Assembly: GCF_035594125.1 (NCBI RefSeq)
Contig: NC_087152.1
Location: 10,383,501 to 10,447,500, forward strand
Direction of reading: 5' to 3'
Source: Scylla paramamosain
Taxonomy: Eukaryota > Arthropoda > Malacostraca > Decapoda > Portunidae
DNA length: 64,000 nt
Position numbers and translations under genes: made by a program. The first letter of the stretch is position 1; every line of letters starts with the position of its first letter. Under the pieces are notes generated by a model that made no database searches, was not told the DNA's origin, and saw only the letters and a list, made by a program, of their open reading frames with translations. Of this stretch, positions 13,624 to 26,939 are shown one piece after another.

Positions 13624-14922
13624 ATGTCATAACACAGCCGGTAATGACTTTGGAATACCTGCGAGTGTCTGTACGTACGTGATGAACTGACGAAAAATGC
13701 ATTGGAGTGACTGGCAGCGGGTGGCGTCCCTGCCCTGACCAACTACCCGCTGGCCAGGAATGTCAGACTCAACCAGAAATTCCTTTGAGACACGCCAAAA
13801 CGCACATTGTTTTTACCTTGATCATACATCAGGCTTACGATAATTTCACCGCCTATAAAAAAATATGAATAATGGACTGATTTGTATGCTTAAATCACGA
13901 AATATCCCTTTGACTCACGAACCTGAATTTTCAAAGGTAGTTTACAGAATGAGAAGCAGATTAAGTCGTGTTTCTGTCGGCTTATTGTACAGAAATTCGG
14001 GTACAATAGACCTAATTACTGTTTGTGTTTCGTCCGCGCCTGCGATCACGCGTTCAAAGGTGCGGGGATGAGAGAGAGAGGGAGCGGGATTGCGTCACCA
14101 GCGTGGAGGCGTGGCGGTGTTGTGAAGCGTCACGAACAATGTTATTTATAGTAAAAAATGTCCAAGCACGTACTGGGAATAAAATGGCACGAGAAAATAG
14201 CACACAGGAATAAATGGCACGAGTAAAAATGTCACTGGAATAAATATCACTGAGGAAAATGGCACAAAAATTAAATGTCACGAAAAAGATCAATGTTTAA
14301 TGAAAAAAAAACAAAAAAACAAAGAACAAATTAGTGTGGCAATAATTATCACAAGAAAAATGGTATATGGATAAATGCTACTGTAAAATCACACAAATTT
14401 TGGACTAGGAAAAAAAGATACAAAAGAAAAGTTAAAGTATTGATTATATTACTGATTACGTTAGATTATAGTATTATGTCGGATTGGGTCAATATTGATC
14501 ATGTTAGGATAGATAACATTAAGCTATTTTTATCTTTTTTTCCTTACATTTTCCTTTTTCTTTCTATGTATGTTTTTTTTTTATGTACTTTTTTTCTTGT
14601 ATTTTTCTTACATTATTCCAAGTAGTCACATTTCCTTGCACAGACTCGCGGATCTCCGTACAAACCCTTGAGACTTAACTTGAAGACTCCGCAGGTCAAA
14701 CTGATGCCTCTTGCTTCTTAGTACAAGCCCCAGGGATCTGTTACAACCCCAGAGACATTGTTCCCTGGCACGCACACTTTTGAAGGTATCATGTGTGTGT
14801 TGCCTAATCTGCCGGTGCCTGACACTTCATCGTACCCTTACTAATCCCGCCACTGTGAGCCCCGTGCAGGACCAGAGCTACTAACGCTTAGTAGAGAGGT
14901 CTGCTGTACTCTGCTGCTTACT

Positions 14923-14923
<1 letters not shown>
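13622..14923. other. Single-copy stretch, no gene
   Basis: At 14180-14290 the phrase ATGGCACGA or ATGTCAC recurs four to five times about every 20-30 bp, a weak degenerate local repeat. T-rich at 14520-14620. Confidence 0.5.

Positions 14924-14992
<69 letters not shown>
14924..14992. repeat. (AG)n microsatellite
   Basis: About 34 units. Confidence 0.97.
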
Positions 14993-14995
<3 letters not shown>

Positions 14996-15087
14996 TTAAC
15001 ATTTTCGTTTTGGTTAGATACATTTGGTAGTAAAAAAATATGCAATTTTCTCCTTTCGTACCGCTGTACTTTTCTGCTTATTCATTT

Positions 15088-15122
15088 GTTTATTTATTTA
15101 TTTATTTATCTATTTATTCATT

Positions 15123-15201
<79 letters not shown>
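15088..15201. repeat. (TTTA)n followed by (GA)n
   Basis: Imperfect ATTT/ATCT units to 15123, then about 39 GA units from 15124. Confidence 0.96.
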
Positions 15202-15204
<3 letters not shown>

Positions 15205-15301
15205 TCAACAGTTTTATTACCAAGACACATGTGATACTATAATATATGCAGTCTTTCTTCTTCGTCCCTCTTACCACTCAAAGACCAGAAAGTGGCATCA
15301 T

Positions 15302-15314
15302 AAAAAAAAAAAAA

Positions 15315-15344
<30 letters not shown>
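15302..15344. repeat. Poly(A) and (AAT)n
   Basis: 15 A followed by about 9 AAT units. Confidence 0.95.
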
Positions 15345-15345
<1 letters not shown>

Positions 15346-15602
15346 TATTTGCTCAGACCAATTTGTTTTTGAAAATTAAAAAGTTCAGTATTTTGAGAGA
15401 ATCGGCGAATTCTAAAAGACCCGAGAAACAGACAGACAGGCAGACAGACAGACATAACAGACAGGCAATGGTATCCTTTCGAAGAGATCACGAAGGTCGT
15501 TAAGGGGAGGACTGAAAACACAGAGAAAATTTAGCCCACTAATTTGCGGTTCCATGAAAGGCATATCGTGGAGGCAAGGCAGTCATAGCTCGTAAATGGT
15601 AG

Positions 15603-16205
<603 letters not shown>

Positions 16206-16432
16206 TTCATTCTTAAACATTTCGTCTCCCTATCTCTTATATTTAATAGAATGTAGTGAAAGTTATTTTGGGTTTTCAAGGATGTTTTCGTGATTCTGTA
16301 GATAGTTTTAGAGAGGTTAGCAAGGATTCTTCATTGTCGATGGAGAAAAAACATCAACGACAATCTTACTGATCATCTCTGAAGGTTTTGAGAATCATCG
16401 TGATGAGAGAACACAGTGTTTAAGAATATGAT
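16206..16432 (+). mobile_element. MITE-1 copy with both ends
   Basis: The left end ATTCTTAAACATTTCGTCTC and the right end GAGAACACAGTGTTTAAGAA are inverted relative to each other. The interior carries GGGTTTTCAAGGATGTTTTC, GTGATTCTGTAGATAG and AGCAAGGATTCTTCATTG. At about 227 bp it is one of the most complete copies in the window and fits an old non-autonomous inverted-repeat element. Confidence 0.65.
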
Positions 16433-17198
16433 ACAGTATCTCTTTCCAAAGAATGTTCGTTAGAACTTATTTGCATACAAATAAAAAGATAGATATATAG
16501 ATCAACAGTAAATCACGGCGGATGGGTAAACTACCAACGTGATTACACTTTTGTATCATAACTTACTATGCAAGTAGCTAAGTAGACCTCATCATTTCCT
16601 ACCCCGATGTTTTCAGTTGTGCAAAGTTCGGCCGGTAATGGGAATGAAGGATGATATAGACAGGCATGTTTGTATACAGGGAGCTGGTGGCATCTTGCAG
16701 CTTCCCTGATTTTCTTACGTTTTTATGTTCTCATGACGCTGGAGGGGACGGAGGTGCGTGGAGTGAGAATGGTGGGGGAGTAAAGTAAAAATATTGATTC
16801 TTGTGTAATACCTCAACGTGAATTATTATAAATGTTACAAATTTTGCATGCGAAGTGAGGCGATCTTTGTCACGTGTCAAGGTCATGTAGAGTACCTACT
16901 GCAGATGATCTTGGAAGTGTTCACCTGCCCGCGTGGGTGCTAACACAGGTGGTCCGGAGTGGTGAAGGAAGGAAAGTCTGCAAGTGTCAGAAGATTCGTG
17001 GGTGCCTTGCTCCATAACTCCCAGGTTGATTATAGGGATTTTATTTAATAGGGTTGGCGATGGTGAGAATAAACACCACAATAACCTTGAGTGCATAAAT
17101 CACGTGGCGGAAGTATGTAATTTGTCTCGTTGAGCGCCTCGGAACATTGCTGTGGAAAGAGCGATTCTGCTCTGTGGGTTTGAGGAGGTAGAGAGAAT
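16433..17198. other. Single-copy stretch with one short hairpin
   Basis: CAGGGAGCTG (16677) pairs with CAGCTTCCCTG (to 16708) across about 11 bases, a small inverted repeat. No gene. Confidence 0.5.
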
Positions 17199-17209
17199 AC
17201 ACACACACA

Positions 17210-17293
<84 letters not shown>
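17199..17293. repeat. Compound (AC)n(TC)n microsatellite
   Basis: About 6 AC units followed by about 41 TC units. Confidence 0.97.
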
Positions 17294-17296
<3 letters not shown>

Positions 17297-17847
17297 GGAA
17301 TTCATACATTCGTTATTTAAATTGAGACGAGACTCGAAGTTCTCCTTTGTTAACAGAATCCCTTTGCGTGAATATACATATAGCGTTTTCCCCAAAGTGA
17401 CACCACTCCATCCCATCCGCAGAAAACTCGGACAATAAACACTTTTCTCCCCCCACCTTTTTTTATGGAGGGCAAAAATCCTGACGCTTGCGAACACGTA
17501 CGAGTGGAGGAAATATTACTCCGGTTAGTGGTGTGGAATCGAGAACCTGTTGCCTGCGGTGCTTGTAGGTCAGCCTGGTGACCGGCACGTTGTTGTGTGG
17601 GTTTGGACACTACGCTGATGACTATTTGATGGACGGACCACAGGCGATTCTTTCCTCCCACGCAGCATTGGTATATTTCCCTTAATGCGGGTGCTGCTGG
17701 TGTTGCTGGTGTTGCTTCTCTCCATGCGTGTTGTAGTAGCGTCCCCCTTCCAGCTGAGGATCTGAGCTGTAAAGGGGGGTGCTCATTTCTGCTTCGCCTC
17801 AGTCCTGTTTGTTTGCTAATTGGAAGTAAACATATTCGAGGATGTTG

Positions 17848-17849
<2 letters not shown>
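17294..17849. other. No gene seen
   Basis: A GCTGCTGGTGTTGCTGGTGTT-like run near 17690 is a small imperfect 9-bp repeat. The minus-strand frame over 17350-17661 is featureless. Confidence 0.5.

Positions 17850-17916
<67 letters not shown>
17850..17916. repeat. (GT)n microsatellite
   Basis: About 33 units. Confidence 0.97.
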
Positions 17917-17917
<1 letters not shown>

Positions 17918-17939
17918 GGATATGGGTGGAAGTGTGGAG

Positions 17940-18019
17940 GTGCTGCTGTTGCTGCTGCTTACTGTGCTGCCTCTACGTATGTTGTGCTCTTGTTGTTGTT
18001 GTTGTTGTTGTTTTTGTTG

Positions 18020-18051
<32 letters not shown>

Positions 18052-18339
18052 GGTGGTGGTGGTGGTGGTGATGTTAGTGGTGGTGGTATTGTTGTTGTTG
18101 TTGTTATTGTTGTTGTTGTTTTTGGTGGTGGTGGTGGTGATGGAGGTGGTGGTGGTGGTGGTGGTGGTGGTGGTGGCAATGGCGGTGGTGGTGGTGGTCG
18201 TGGTGATGGTGGTGGTGGTGGTGGTGGTGGTGGTGGTGGTGGAGGTGGTTTTATTGTTGTTGGTTTTGTTGCTTTTGCTACTGTTATTGTCGAGTTATCT
18301 CTTCTGGGTATTATTATTGTCATTACTACTAATTTTGTT

Positions 18340-18385
<46 letters not shown>

Positions 18386-18420
18386 CATTACTACTTGTAT
18401 CACCACCACTACTATCACCA
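17940..18420. repeat. Trinucleotide mosaic (GTT/GGT, then CTA)
   Basis: Blocks of GTT (17990-18036), GGT (18034-18070), GTT again (18089-18122), GGT with GGA/GAT/GGC variants (18123-18250), then CTA (18342-18384) and CAC/CTA variants. All long frames here are homopolymeric Val/Gly/Leu/Cys and are not genes. Confidence 0.95.
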
Positions 18421-18716
18421 TAAAACCGCAGTGCTCGTCAGGGTATCCGCGGCTCCATTGGTCCCGTGTGAGGTCATTGCGACGCGCCGATAGGTAGGCA
18501 TAAATCCTCCACGCTAAGTGTCACTCACCCGCAACTTGTGCATGGAAACTGGGAGGTCCGTGCGCGTTTTTTTTTTTTTTATAGAAATGGAAATACACGA
18601 AAAAAAGGGTGTAATACCATTCTAGACGAGGATAGGCTCAAGGGAGGGCTGCAAATTGCAAAGCCGATACAGTACACCGCTGTATGCAGGCGATTTGTTG
18701 CACTGTACATAGGCCC
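18421..18716. other. No gene seen
   Basis: Unique GC-richer sequence after the trinucleotide mosaic; poly(T) at 18569-18580. Confidence 0.5.
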
Positions 18717-18890
18717 GTGTTTTGAAATGCTTGGAATGCTTTTTGAAATGTTTTCAAAGGCCATAAAGAAGATAAGTCCTGCTCTCAAGGCCGAATTTTC
18801 CCATTGATGGTGTTTAATCCTTGTTGAACTGTCACTTGAGTCATGAAAACACCTTTGAAAATCTGTCCCTTTTGAAATGCTTTAGGGCTC
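18717..18890 (-). mobile_element. MITE-1 copy
   Basis: Reverse orientation: GTTTTCAAAGGCCATAAAGA, then CCCATTGATGGTGTTTAATC, CTTGTTGAACTGTCACTTGA, GTCATGAAAACACCTTTGAA. Both outer ends carry TTTTGAAATGCTT in place of the usual terminus, so they are diverged or rearranged. Confidence 0.6.
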
Positions 18891-18920
18891 TAGTAGATCT
18901 ATTGTCAAAGAATACAAAGA

Positions 18921-19003
18921 TGTGTTTTTCCATTGATGGAGCAGAATCCCTGCTTAACTATCGCTAGAATCATAAAACACCTTCGAAAACCTCAATAATT
19001 TCC
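18921..19003 (-). mobile_element. MITE-1 fragment
   Basis: A second, adjacent partial copy in the same orientation: TTTTTCCATTGATGGAGCAG, CTGCTTAACTATCGCTAGAA and AACACCTTCGAAAACCTCAA. About 80 bp survives. Confidence 0.55.
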
Positions 19004-19758
19004 GCTAGAGTCTAGAAAAAAGTAATTCGAGACAGGACGCCCGCAGAATTTACAATAAGATCCTCAATACGGTACTATAATGAGTTTTTTCTTAACCGAA
19101 GCAAAAAGTAATACACCTCCTTAAATATGATAGGAACAGACAGAAAAAAAAAAAATCATTATTACCTTCTTTGTTTCGTAACTAACTCATCTTTTTCTCC
19201 TTGGTGGTAGTGGTTTGGTCCTTGTCTCGAGTCTCTTCTAGCTTCCGTCAACTGTCATTACGTATGCTGATTGACTCACAGAACAAGCCTTCCTTTGGTT
19301 TGAGTAAGATGTTCCAGTTCCCCCCTATACCACTGTTTTTATGATCGTGGTGGTCGTGATGAGTACCAAGGACAAAGCTCTGTATTGCTGCCACCTTGTG
19401 AAAGTAATTACCCACCACAGACGCAGTGCATAGGAACAAAAAGAGTTCAGTAGACGAGCACTCCGACACTGAAAGATGGAGAAGGGCAAGATTTTTATTA
19501 CTTGCCATATACTAACGAGCAAGGACAAGGGTCTTTACTGCTAACATCTTGCGAGAATAATTGCCCGCCACATTCACAGTTAAAAATGAAGAAAAAATAA
19601 AGTATAGTTATGAACCGCTGTGAAAATGAGAAAAGAAGCTTGAGCAAAATTATTATTACTCTTAATAATTAATGGGGGGGCTTATTTTTCTTTGTTTATA
19701 TTAGTTTTGTAACTCGTCACAATACTCATCTTTAGTAATAGATCATGAATTTGGAATT
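19004..19758. other. No gene seen
   Basis: TTACTTGCCATATACTAACGA-type wording recurs loosely around 19380 and 19540 (GCTGCCACCTTGTGAAAGTAATTACCC and CTAACATCTTGCG), a weak 160 bp duplication. No coding frame over 90 codons. Confidence 0.4.
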
Positions 19759-19993
19759 GTAGTGTTAAATATTTCGCTGTTTTATGTCGACTACTTTTAA
19801 CAAACTCTGGTGAAGTTTCTGGAGTTTTCAAGCATGATTTCGCAATTTCAGTGATCATTTGATAAAAAAAAGAAAAAAGAAAAAAACAAACAAACATGAG
19901 AGCATGGAAAAAAAAAAAAAAACTACCCACAAGACTAACTAATCATCTAATGTGACCTTTGAAAACAGTCCTTTGAGAGAACAAAGCGATTAA
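19759..19993 (+). mobile_element. MITE-1 copy with A-rich interior expansion
   Basis: Left end GTGTTAAATATTTCGCTG and right end GAGAACAAAGCGATTAACC. Interior: GAGTTTTCAAGCATGATTTC, CAGTGATCATTTGAT, GACTAACTAATCATCTAATG, GTGACCTTTGAAAACAGTCC. An A-rich expansion (19862-19922) has replaced the usual central block. Confidence 0.6.
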
Positions 19994-20321
19994 CCCTCTG
20001 ACTTCCAACGACACAATAACACATGATATCTGAACAAACATATATGAATTTCACCGAACGAAAATAAAACTAGAAGCACTATTTGGTTTGAACTGTTCCG
20101 TCGCACCTTTTGCTTTCACTGTCGCCTTTCAAAACCAAAGCCTAGACTTGCGCAGGACTATCTTAGTAAGTTTTAACTGTTGGACAGTTTTTCCCAATCA
20201 CCTTCAGATTTTTACGAGCGATTTTTTTTGGTTCAGTTTTTTTTTAATAGTCTGTAGTTTATCAGAGAAAATCAACCTATTATTCTTTTTTTCGTTTGTC
20301 CATGCAAATCCTTATATACTC

Positions 20322-20322
<1 letters not shown>

Positions 20323-20416
<94 letters not shown>

Positions 20417-20430
20417 CACACACACACACA
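20323..20430. repeat. (TA)n followed by (CA)n
   Basis: About 45 TA units to 20412, then ACAT and about 8 CA units. Confidence 0.97.
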
Positions 20431-21134
20431 GTGATCAGAAAGACAGCAAAAGAAAAACTACATTGTTCGGAGAGTCAAGCATAAGGAATAGCCATAGCAG
20501 TCAGACTAATAAGAATAAGAGTCACAGGGAAGAACTTCACGTCTGCGTAGGGATTCTAGAGGTACTTCTCTGTGTTCCCCACGTTATGTAAGAAGGAGAG
20601 TGTAACAGAAAGGGTAAAATGTTCAAGGCTGCACGGGAACTGCTGCTCAGGAAAACGTTTTTTATCCCCACGAGGCAAGAAAGAATCGGAAAGATAATTC
20701 TTATTATTTTCATATCGCCGGTTTTTATTGTCTTGTTATTTCCTACTGGGGTTGTTGTTGTTATTATGTTTGCTTCCTTCTTGGTTGCCGCCTCGCGTGT
20801 TTCAATGAGAAAGACTGGTATGAGTTATTATTGTTATTGTTATTTTTCTTTTTTTTTCATCATCTTTTTATACTGGTGCTGCTATTTCTATTTCACTAAG
20901 ATTGTGGATGTGAATATAAAGGTTTGCGTATTGGCATTATATATATATATCAGCTGCTTCAGGCAAATAGATTTACTTTTGTTCCTTTCTCTCTTCATCA
21001 TCCTTTTACGTGTATCACATACTTTAGGTACAACATTTATTATTATCCTTATTTTACTCTTCCACTAAGAAATCATCGTAAACATCATCATCACTACAAC
21101 CATCATCATCATTATCGTCAGAGCCCCATGTATG
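20431..21134. other. No gene called; hydrophobic frame noted
   Basis: A 149-codon plus-strand frame (20619-21068) translates into Phe/Ile/Leu/Tyr-rich segments resembling membrane helices. This is the expected product of T-rich DNA here (TTN and TAY codons). No family recognised; listed only because it is among the longer repeat-free frames. Confidence 0.3.
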
Positions 21135-21192
21135 ACCACCACCACCACCACCACCACCACCACCACCACCACCACCACCACCGCCACCACCA
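21135..21192. repeat. (CAC)n trinucleotide repeat
   Basis: About 19 units with one CCG variant at the end. Confidence 0.95.
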
Positions 21193-21295
21193 TCTGCCGG
21201 CGTTGGGGAAGGAAGCGTGACGCGGTGAGGAAATACAACCTCCAACCGGCGAACTCTGCCCTGGCTAGCCACCTCACCCACCCGTTCCTCCTTAC

Positions 21296-21372
21296 CCTCC
21301 CTTCCCTTCCCATCCCTTCCCTTCCCCTACCCTCCCTTCCCTTCCCCTACCCTCCCTTCCCTTCCCCTCCTA
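21296..21372. repeat. CCCTTCC-type minisatellite
   Basis: TACCCTCCCTTCCCTTCCCC recurs with a period of about 25 bp, itself built of CCCTT units; strand strongly pyrimidine-biased. Confidence 0.85.
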
Positions 21373-21505
21373 CACCTGTAAGCCTTGCGAGGTAAACACC
21401 AGATATCCTGTGAAGGGATCTGTTTATTTTGGTCATGTGCCTTGTGTGTTATTAAAATTAATGTTGGCCCACGAAAGTTTTCTTCCTGCTCCTCTTACTC
21501 CCAAC

Positions 21506-21543
21506 CAGGCAGGCAGGCAGGCAGGCCGGCAGGCAAGCAGGCC
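21506..21543. repeat. (AGGC)n tetranucleotide repeat
   Basis: About 9 AGGC units with CCGG and AAGC variants. Confidence 0.9.
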
Positions 21544-21721
21544 CAGCTCGGGTCAACAGCCGCACCTCCTCAAGGCCGAATTACTTAAGCACATCTAGCC
21601 AAAGAAAAGTGGAGGTATGTTTGTGTACTGCCCCCTTTTTTCTATTTTTTTCTCTCTCTCTTTATACATAACCAGAATAGCAAGTTACTCAGTGTATCAA
21701 ATGTGGTTGTGGGGGAGGGGG

Positions 21722-21825
<104 letters not shown>

Positions 21826-21889
21826 AGCAATAGATAGATAAATGGATACTTTCGTTACATCCAATAGATCTCCTGGTATCTTGTTCCGT

Positions 21890-21892
<3 letters not shown>

Positions 21893-21977
<85 letters not shown>
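21893..21977. repeat. (CT)n microsatellite
   Basis: About 42 units, only 67 bp from the preceding CT tract and in the same orientation. Confidence 0.97.
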
Positions 21978-21979
<2 letters not shown>

Positions 21980-22514
21980 GATTGCAAAGACCAGGTGATT
22001 TATTAGAAAACATAATACTGCTGTGTATTACTGAGAGTGTGTGATACTCGCGTAAGTCTCGCCTGGAGAGTGGCCATTCAACACAACTTTACTGGCCTCA
22101 TAACAACACATAACCTGCACGTATTTCTTTACACCAGTCAAGTGAGCAACGCTGCCGGATTGGAGGGTGACGCCTTGCCGCCCACTTACTGCCTCTTTTA
22201 TAGGTAACCGCCCGTACCTGCCCCGGATCATCTGCATAATCTAGGCATTTATGAAGCTTAGCAGTATACTCTCTTGTCAAAAGCCTGTTTTAACAATGCT
22301 TTATACGTCCTAAGGAATGGCTTACTGTAATACCCTCGCAGGTAACCTTTTACAAGCGTCATATTCTCTCACGTGGACTATGTATACGAGCACACATTTG
22401 CCTTGGTCTCCCTCTCACGTCAGGTATTAAGAGTTATGAATTACAGGTGAAAGGGTATCGCGGTTGTTCGTGTATAAAATTTTAATGTCGTACAAGAAGG
22501 AAGTGAACCCCTCA
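21978..22514. other. No gene seen
   Basis: Unique sequence; two minus-strand frames of 60-70 codons (22028-22280) overlap each other and match nothing I know. Confidence 0.5.
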
Positions 22515-23278
22515 CTTACTCCCAAGACTGAAATGTAGCAGATACTGATGATTATGAGGAAGATATATCTAACTCGCGTCATAAATTAAGTGTTAAGAAA
22601 GCATCGTAGCATTTGTTGATGAAACTTTAATGTTGTATTAGAAAAGTAAAGCGTGACTAACACGACCAAAATTAGTGGTGGTGGAGGTGGTGGTGGTGCG
22701 CTTCTCAGACTTGAATTACGAGTAGTAAGTAAACAGAGAATAGTGTATGAATTAAGACTTATTGTTCATGAACTTTAATGACGAAGGCAAAAAAGAAACG
22801 TCTGATTTAACAGGAACGTTAGTGGTAGTGATGCACTCCAAGGCTGGAATTATTAAGTAAAATGCACAGAAAATTGTGATGGAAAATATACATACAGCTC
22901 ATATCGTGAAGTAAGATTTAAAAAATGCATCGTGATATTTACTAAAAAAAACTTGAGTGTCATGTAACGAAAAAAGGAAAAAAAAAAAAAAGTCAACAGA
23001 AAACTCTTTGGCGGTGGCGCTTTGCTTTCCAACACTAAAATGTAACAAACTCTGAAGATTACACGGAAAAATAATAACGAGGACGTGGGATGGATGCGAA
23101 TACTACATATGTTGCAAAAGAGGAAAAAAAAAATAAATAAATAAATAAAAAAAGATAGAAAAAAAAGAAAATGGCGGCGGTGCTTCCTTCGCTTTCCAAC
23201 ACTAAAATGTAGCAAACGCAGAAGATTACACGGAAAATAATATCAGGTTGGATGGGGACATGGGATGGATGCGAATAC
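22515..23278 (+). repeat. Diverged tandem array, ~150-200 bp unit
   Basis: The clearest pair is 23027-23104 and 23183-23278, both with CTTTCCAACACTAAAATGTA, GAAGATTACACGGAAAA and TGGGATGGATGCGAATAC. Weaker earlier units near 22515, 22690 and 22845 share CTGAAATGTAGCA, GCATCGTAGCATTTGTTGAT against GCATCGTGATATTTACTAAA, and a GGTGGTGGTG or GGCGGTGGCG junction. Units diverge toward the 5' side. Confidence 0.65.
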
Positions 23279-23401
23279 ATATGATGCCATTAACTGTGTG
23301 GCCTTTATACTCCGCGGCAGATGTTGCTTTGGTCTGGGAAAAACAAGGCTGCCTCTCTTTTATGGAAAACGGATGTGAGGTCCAGTAGTGAAGATCAATG
23401 A

Positions 23402-23405
<4 letters not shown>

Positions 23406-23493
<88 letters not shown>
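23406..23493. repeat. (CT)n microsatellite
   Basis: About 43 units. Confidence 0.97.
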
Positions 23494-23495
<2 letters not shown>

Positions 23496-23548
23496 CCCAC
23501 CTATCTAAGTGCCTTTCTGTCTGTCCCTATCTGGCTGCCTTTCTGTGC

Positions 23549-23870
23549 ATGTATGTATGTATATATGTATGTATGTATGTGTATGCATGTATGTATGCAC
23601 GCATGCATGGATATATGTATTTATATGTATGTATCTCTTTTCTATCTATATCTTCATTATCTAATTTCAATGTACTATTCACCTCTCTCTCTTTCTCTCT
23701 CTCTCTATCTATCTGTCTATCTACCTATCTGTCCATCCATCTATCTATCTATCTATTTATCTATCTATCTATATATCTATCTATCTATCCATCCATCCAT
23801 GTTTCTGTCTGCGAGTATCTATCTATCTACTTTTTTTTATTAGTCTATCCATCCATCCATTTATCTGTCT
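23549..23870. repeat. Tetranucleotide mosaic (TGTA)n then (CTAT)n
   Basis: Imperfect TATG/TGTA units at 23549-23634, then CTAT units with CCAT and CTGT variants at 23692-23870, with a short CT run between. Confidence 0.92.
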
Positions 23871-24326
23871 ATACCTATGTCTCTGTCGTTCCTTGTATGC
23901 ACACACACACGCGCACGCACACACAGGAATACACAAATTCCTAAAAGTGTATTTGAAGAAGTTTGCGTCCATTCAACATATTGGCAGACGGAAACCTGTT
24001 AGCGGAGTACGGAAATATTGCCTTGTAGCTGCACCCTACCCTTCACAATTTCCTGGACTTGGATCCATTGAAAACTGCACTAGACGGGATGAAACACAAA
24101 AGGGTTACTGGAGGTTTTATACCACGTGGATCCATTCCTAGGATTACCATGAGGGATTTTTTTTTCTGCTCTTGTGTGGTTCACTATAGGATTGTTAAAG
24201 ATATATGCAACGTGGATCAAATGAAAGCTTCTTTGTAGTGGATGTGGGGTAGAGGATTATTTTAAAGTAAATTGAAAGGCGAGACTGACTTGTGAGAATA
24301 CCAGTTTGGCCGCAAGCTTTTTTTTG
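23871..24326. other. No gene seen
   Basis: Begins with a short ACAC/GCAC run (23899-23926). The rest is unique. Confidence 0.5.
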
Positions 24327-24341
24327 TTATTATTATTATTA

Positions 24342-24390
<49 letters not shown>

Positions 24391-24391
24391 C

Positions 24392-24423
<32 letters not shown>

Positions 24424-24426
24424 TTT
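24327..24426. repeat. (TTA)n then (TTTA)n
   Basis: About 21 TTA units with ATC variants, changing to about 8 TTTA units at 24394. Confidence 0.95.
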
Positions 24427-24439
24427 TATTTTAAGTATT

Positions 24440-24660
24440 GTCAGTGGAAAGAGAAATATAGCGCGTGTCTACCTGTCAGCTCGTGCAATAAACGCTGTCA
24501 TGTGTTCTGAGTACAGTTGTTGATGGAGTGCGTATTGTAAGTAAGGCTTTTCTAGTACTGGTTCTGGAAATGGGAAAGTGACGCGTGTCTAGTCGTCAGT
24601 TGGGGAATCGTCAGGAGTTCTGAGTACGAGTGTTGATGGAGGTTTCTTATTGAAGTTTTG
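24440..24660 (+). repeat. Two-unit tandem duplication, 120 bp period
   Basis: GCGCGTGTCT at 24461 and ACGCGTGTCT at 24581 lie exactly 120 bp apart. Shared following text: GTTCTGAGTAC and TGTTGATGGAG; shared preceding text: GGAAAGAGAAATAT against GGAAATGGGAAAGT. Confidence 0.75.
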
Positions 24661-25546
24661 TTGCTATTTATTTGTTTCCTAGATGCATTGAATGGTGGTG
24701 AACGATGGTGAAGCAGCTGACGTCCGGAATATTCTTTACCTCTGATGCGTATTTTGTATGAATGAAAGAAGATTACCCAGATTTTATGGAGGAGAATGAT
24801 AAGTGGATATAGGTAGTTCTGTTTTATACAAGGATTCCCACGTGTACTCGTATACCTGATGGCTTATTGCTTCGTCCCTTATTTTCTTATGCTCTTGTGT
24901 TCGTTTCTTTCATAAACAATCCAGATATATTTTTTTACTTGTTACATATCCTGTTTCGGCTTCCCATAACCTTCTTTTAAGACAGATATTGGTCTGTTAT
25001 ATTAAAGTAACATATTACTTTTTCACAAGACGTGACGTAAGTTTTTGTGAGGACCTATTGCTCTGCTTCCACTCCCAGTCCACAATATCTTTCTCATAAG
25101 ACGTACCTAACTTTGTGCCAAGACATTTTGCTCAACCGTTCGCCTCACATCATCATAAGGGAGAAGAATAAAAAGAAGGAGGAGGAGAAGAAGACGAAGG
25201 AAAAAAAAAATAAATAAAAGGAGGAGGAGGAGAAGAAAATACGAGCAACTAGAAGAAAAAGTAGGAGAAAAACAGACAACGAAGTAGAGAGAAAAGCAAA
25301 CTGTGCGGGGAAGATCTTTATTTAACCCCGTCACTGGAAGCACAAAGAATATTTCCGTCAGGAGGTCAAATCTCGTGTGACGGCGCCTTTAAGAGCGATA
25401 GGTTAGCGGCGGTCACTGTCCTGCGTGGTGGCTTGTCACTCCTACTGCTTCTTGGATGATTGGGTTATAGCGAGGAGTGGATGAGAGGGGAGTTATGGGT
25501 GTGCTTGATGTGGTATGGGTGGATTAACCGTGAGTCATTTCGTGTG
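24661..25546. other. No gene seen
   Basis: A purine-rich AAG/GGAG stretch at 25160-25275 gives spurious Leu-rich minus-strand frames. CACAAGACGT / CATAAGACGT at 25024 and 25096 hint at a weak 72 bp duplication. Confidence 0.45.
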
Positions 25547-25612
25547 TGATTGATTGATTGATTGATTGAGTGATTGATTGATTGATTGAGTGATTGAGTG
25601 AGTGAGTGAGAG
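25547..25612. repeat. (TGAT)n/(TGAG)n tetranucleotide repeat
   Basis: About 16 units; TGAT dominates first, TGAG later. Confidence 0.93.
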
Positions 25613-25675
25613 AGCTAGTGAGTATGTTTCAGAGCACTTGACTGAAAAAAAATGTAGTGGATCAGAGTACTTTTT

Positions 25676-25679
<4 letters not shown>

Positions 25680-25763
<84 letters not shown>
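25680..25763. repeat. (GA)n microsatellite
   Basis: About 42 units. Confidence 0.97.
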
Positions 25764-25765
<2 letters not shown>

Positions 25766-25864
25766 CCCTTTGATCCCTTTGTGCAATCTCCATGACAAAC
25801 GTGGGGGCCTTGCAATGCCTCACTTTCCCTCAATTTTTCCTGTCTATCGTCTTATGATCCTTCT

Positions 25865-25985
<121 letters not shown>

Positions 25986-26287
25986 GTAACCTACACCTGT
26001 ACCACTGAACTCGTTAACTTGATGGGAGTTTTGCAGGTGTTCATTATGCCCGCGTTGAGAGGAGCGTTCACTGGTACACCTGGTCGGATCTGCACATACC
26101 GTAGCCCTTTCCTGGCGCGCTTGTTACCTTTCCTCTCCTCTCCAACCTCATCCTAATGCTCGTGTCTTATTATCCTTTGCTACCGTAGACCCTTTGTATG
26201 TAAGTCGAGGCACGCGAGTGATAGCAGATAATAAATGAAGGAGTGATGGAAAATGGACTGAGAATAAAAGATCGGTGGATATCTTGC

Positions 26288-26939
<652 letters not shown>

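Noticed and set aside
17842..18493. Plus-strand frames of 193-212 codons
   Set aside because: They translate GT and trinucleotide repeats into Cys-Val, Val, Gly and Leu homopolymers and exist in several phases at once.
20619..21068. 149-codon hydrophobic frame resembling a multi-pass membrane protein
   Set aside because: T-rich DNA inevitably gives Phe/Ile/Leu/Tyr runs; no conserved charged or structural residues.
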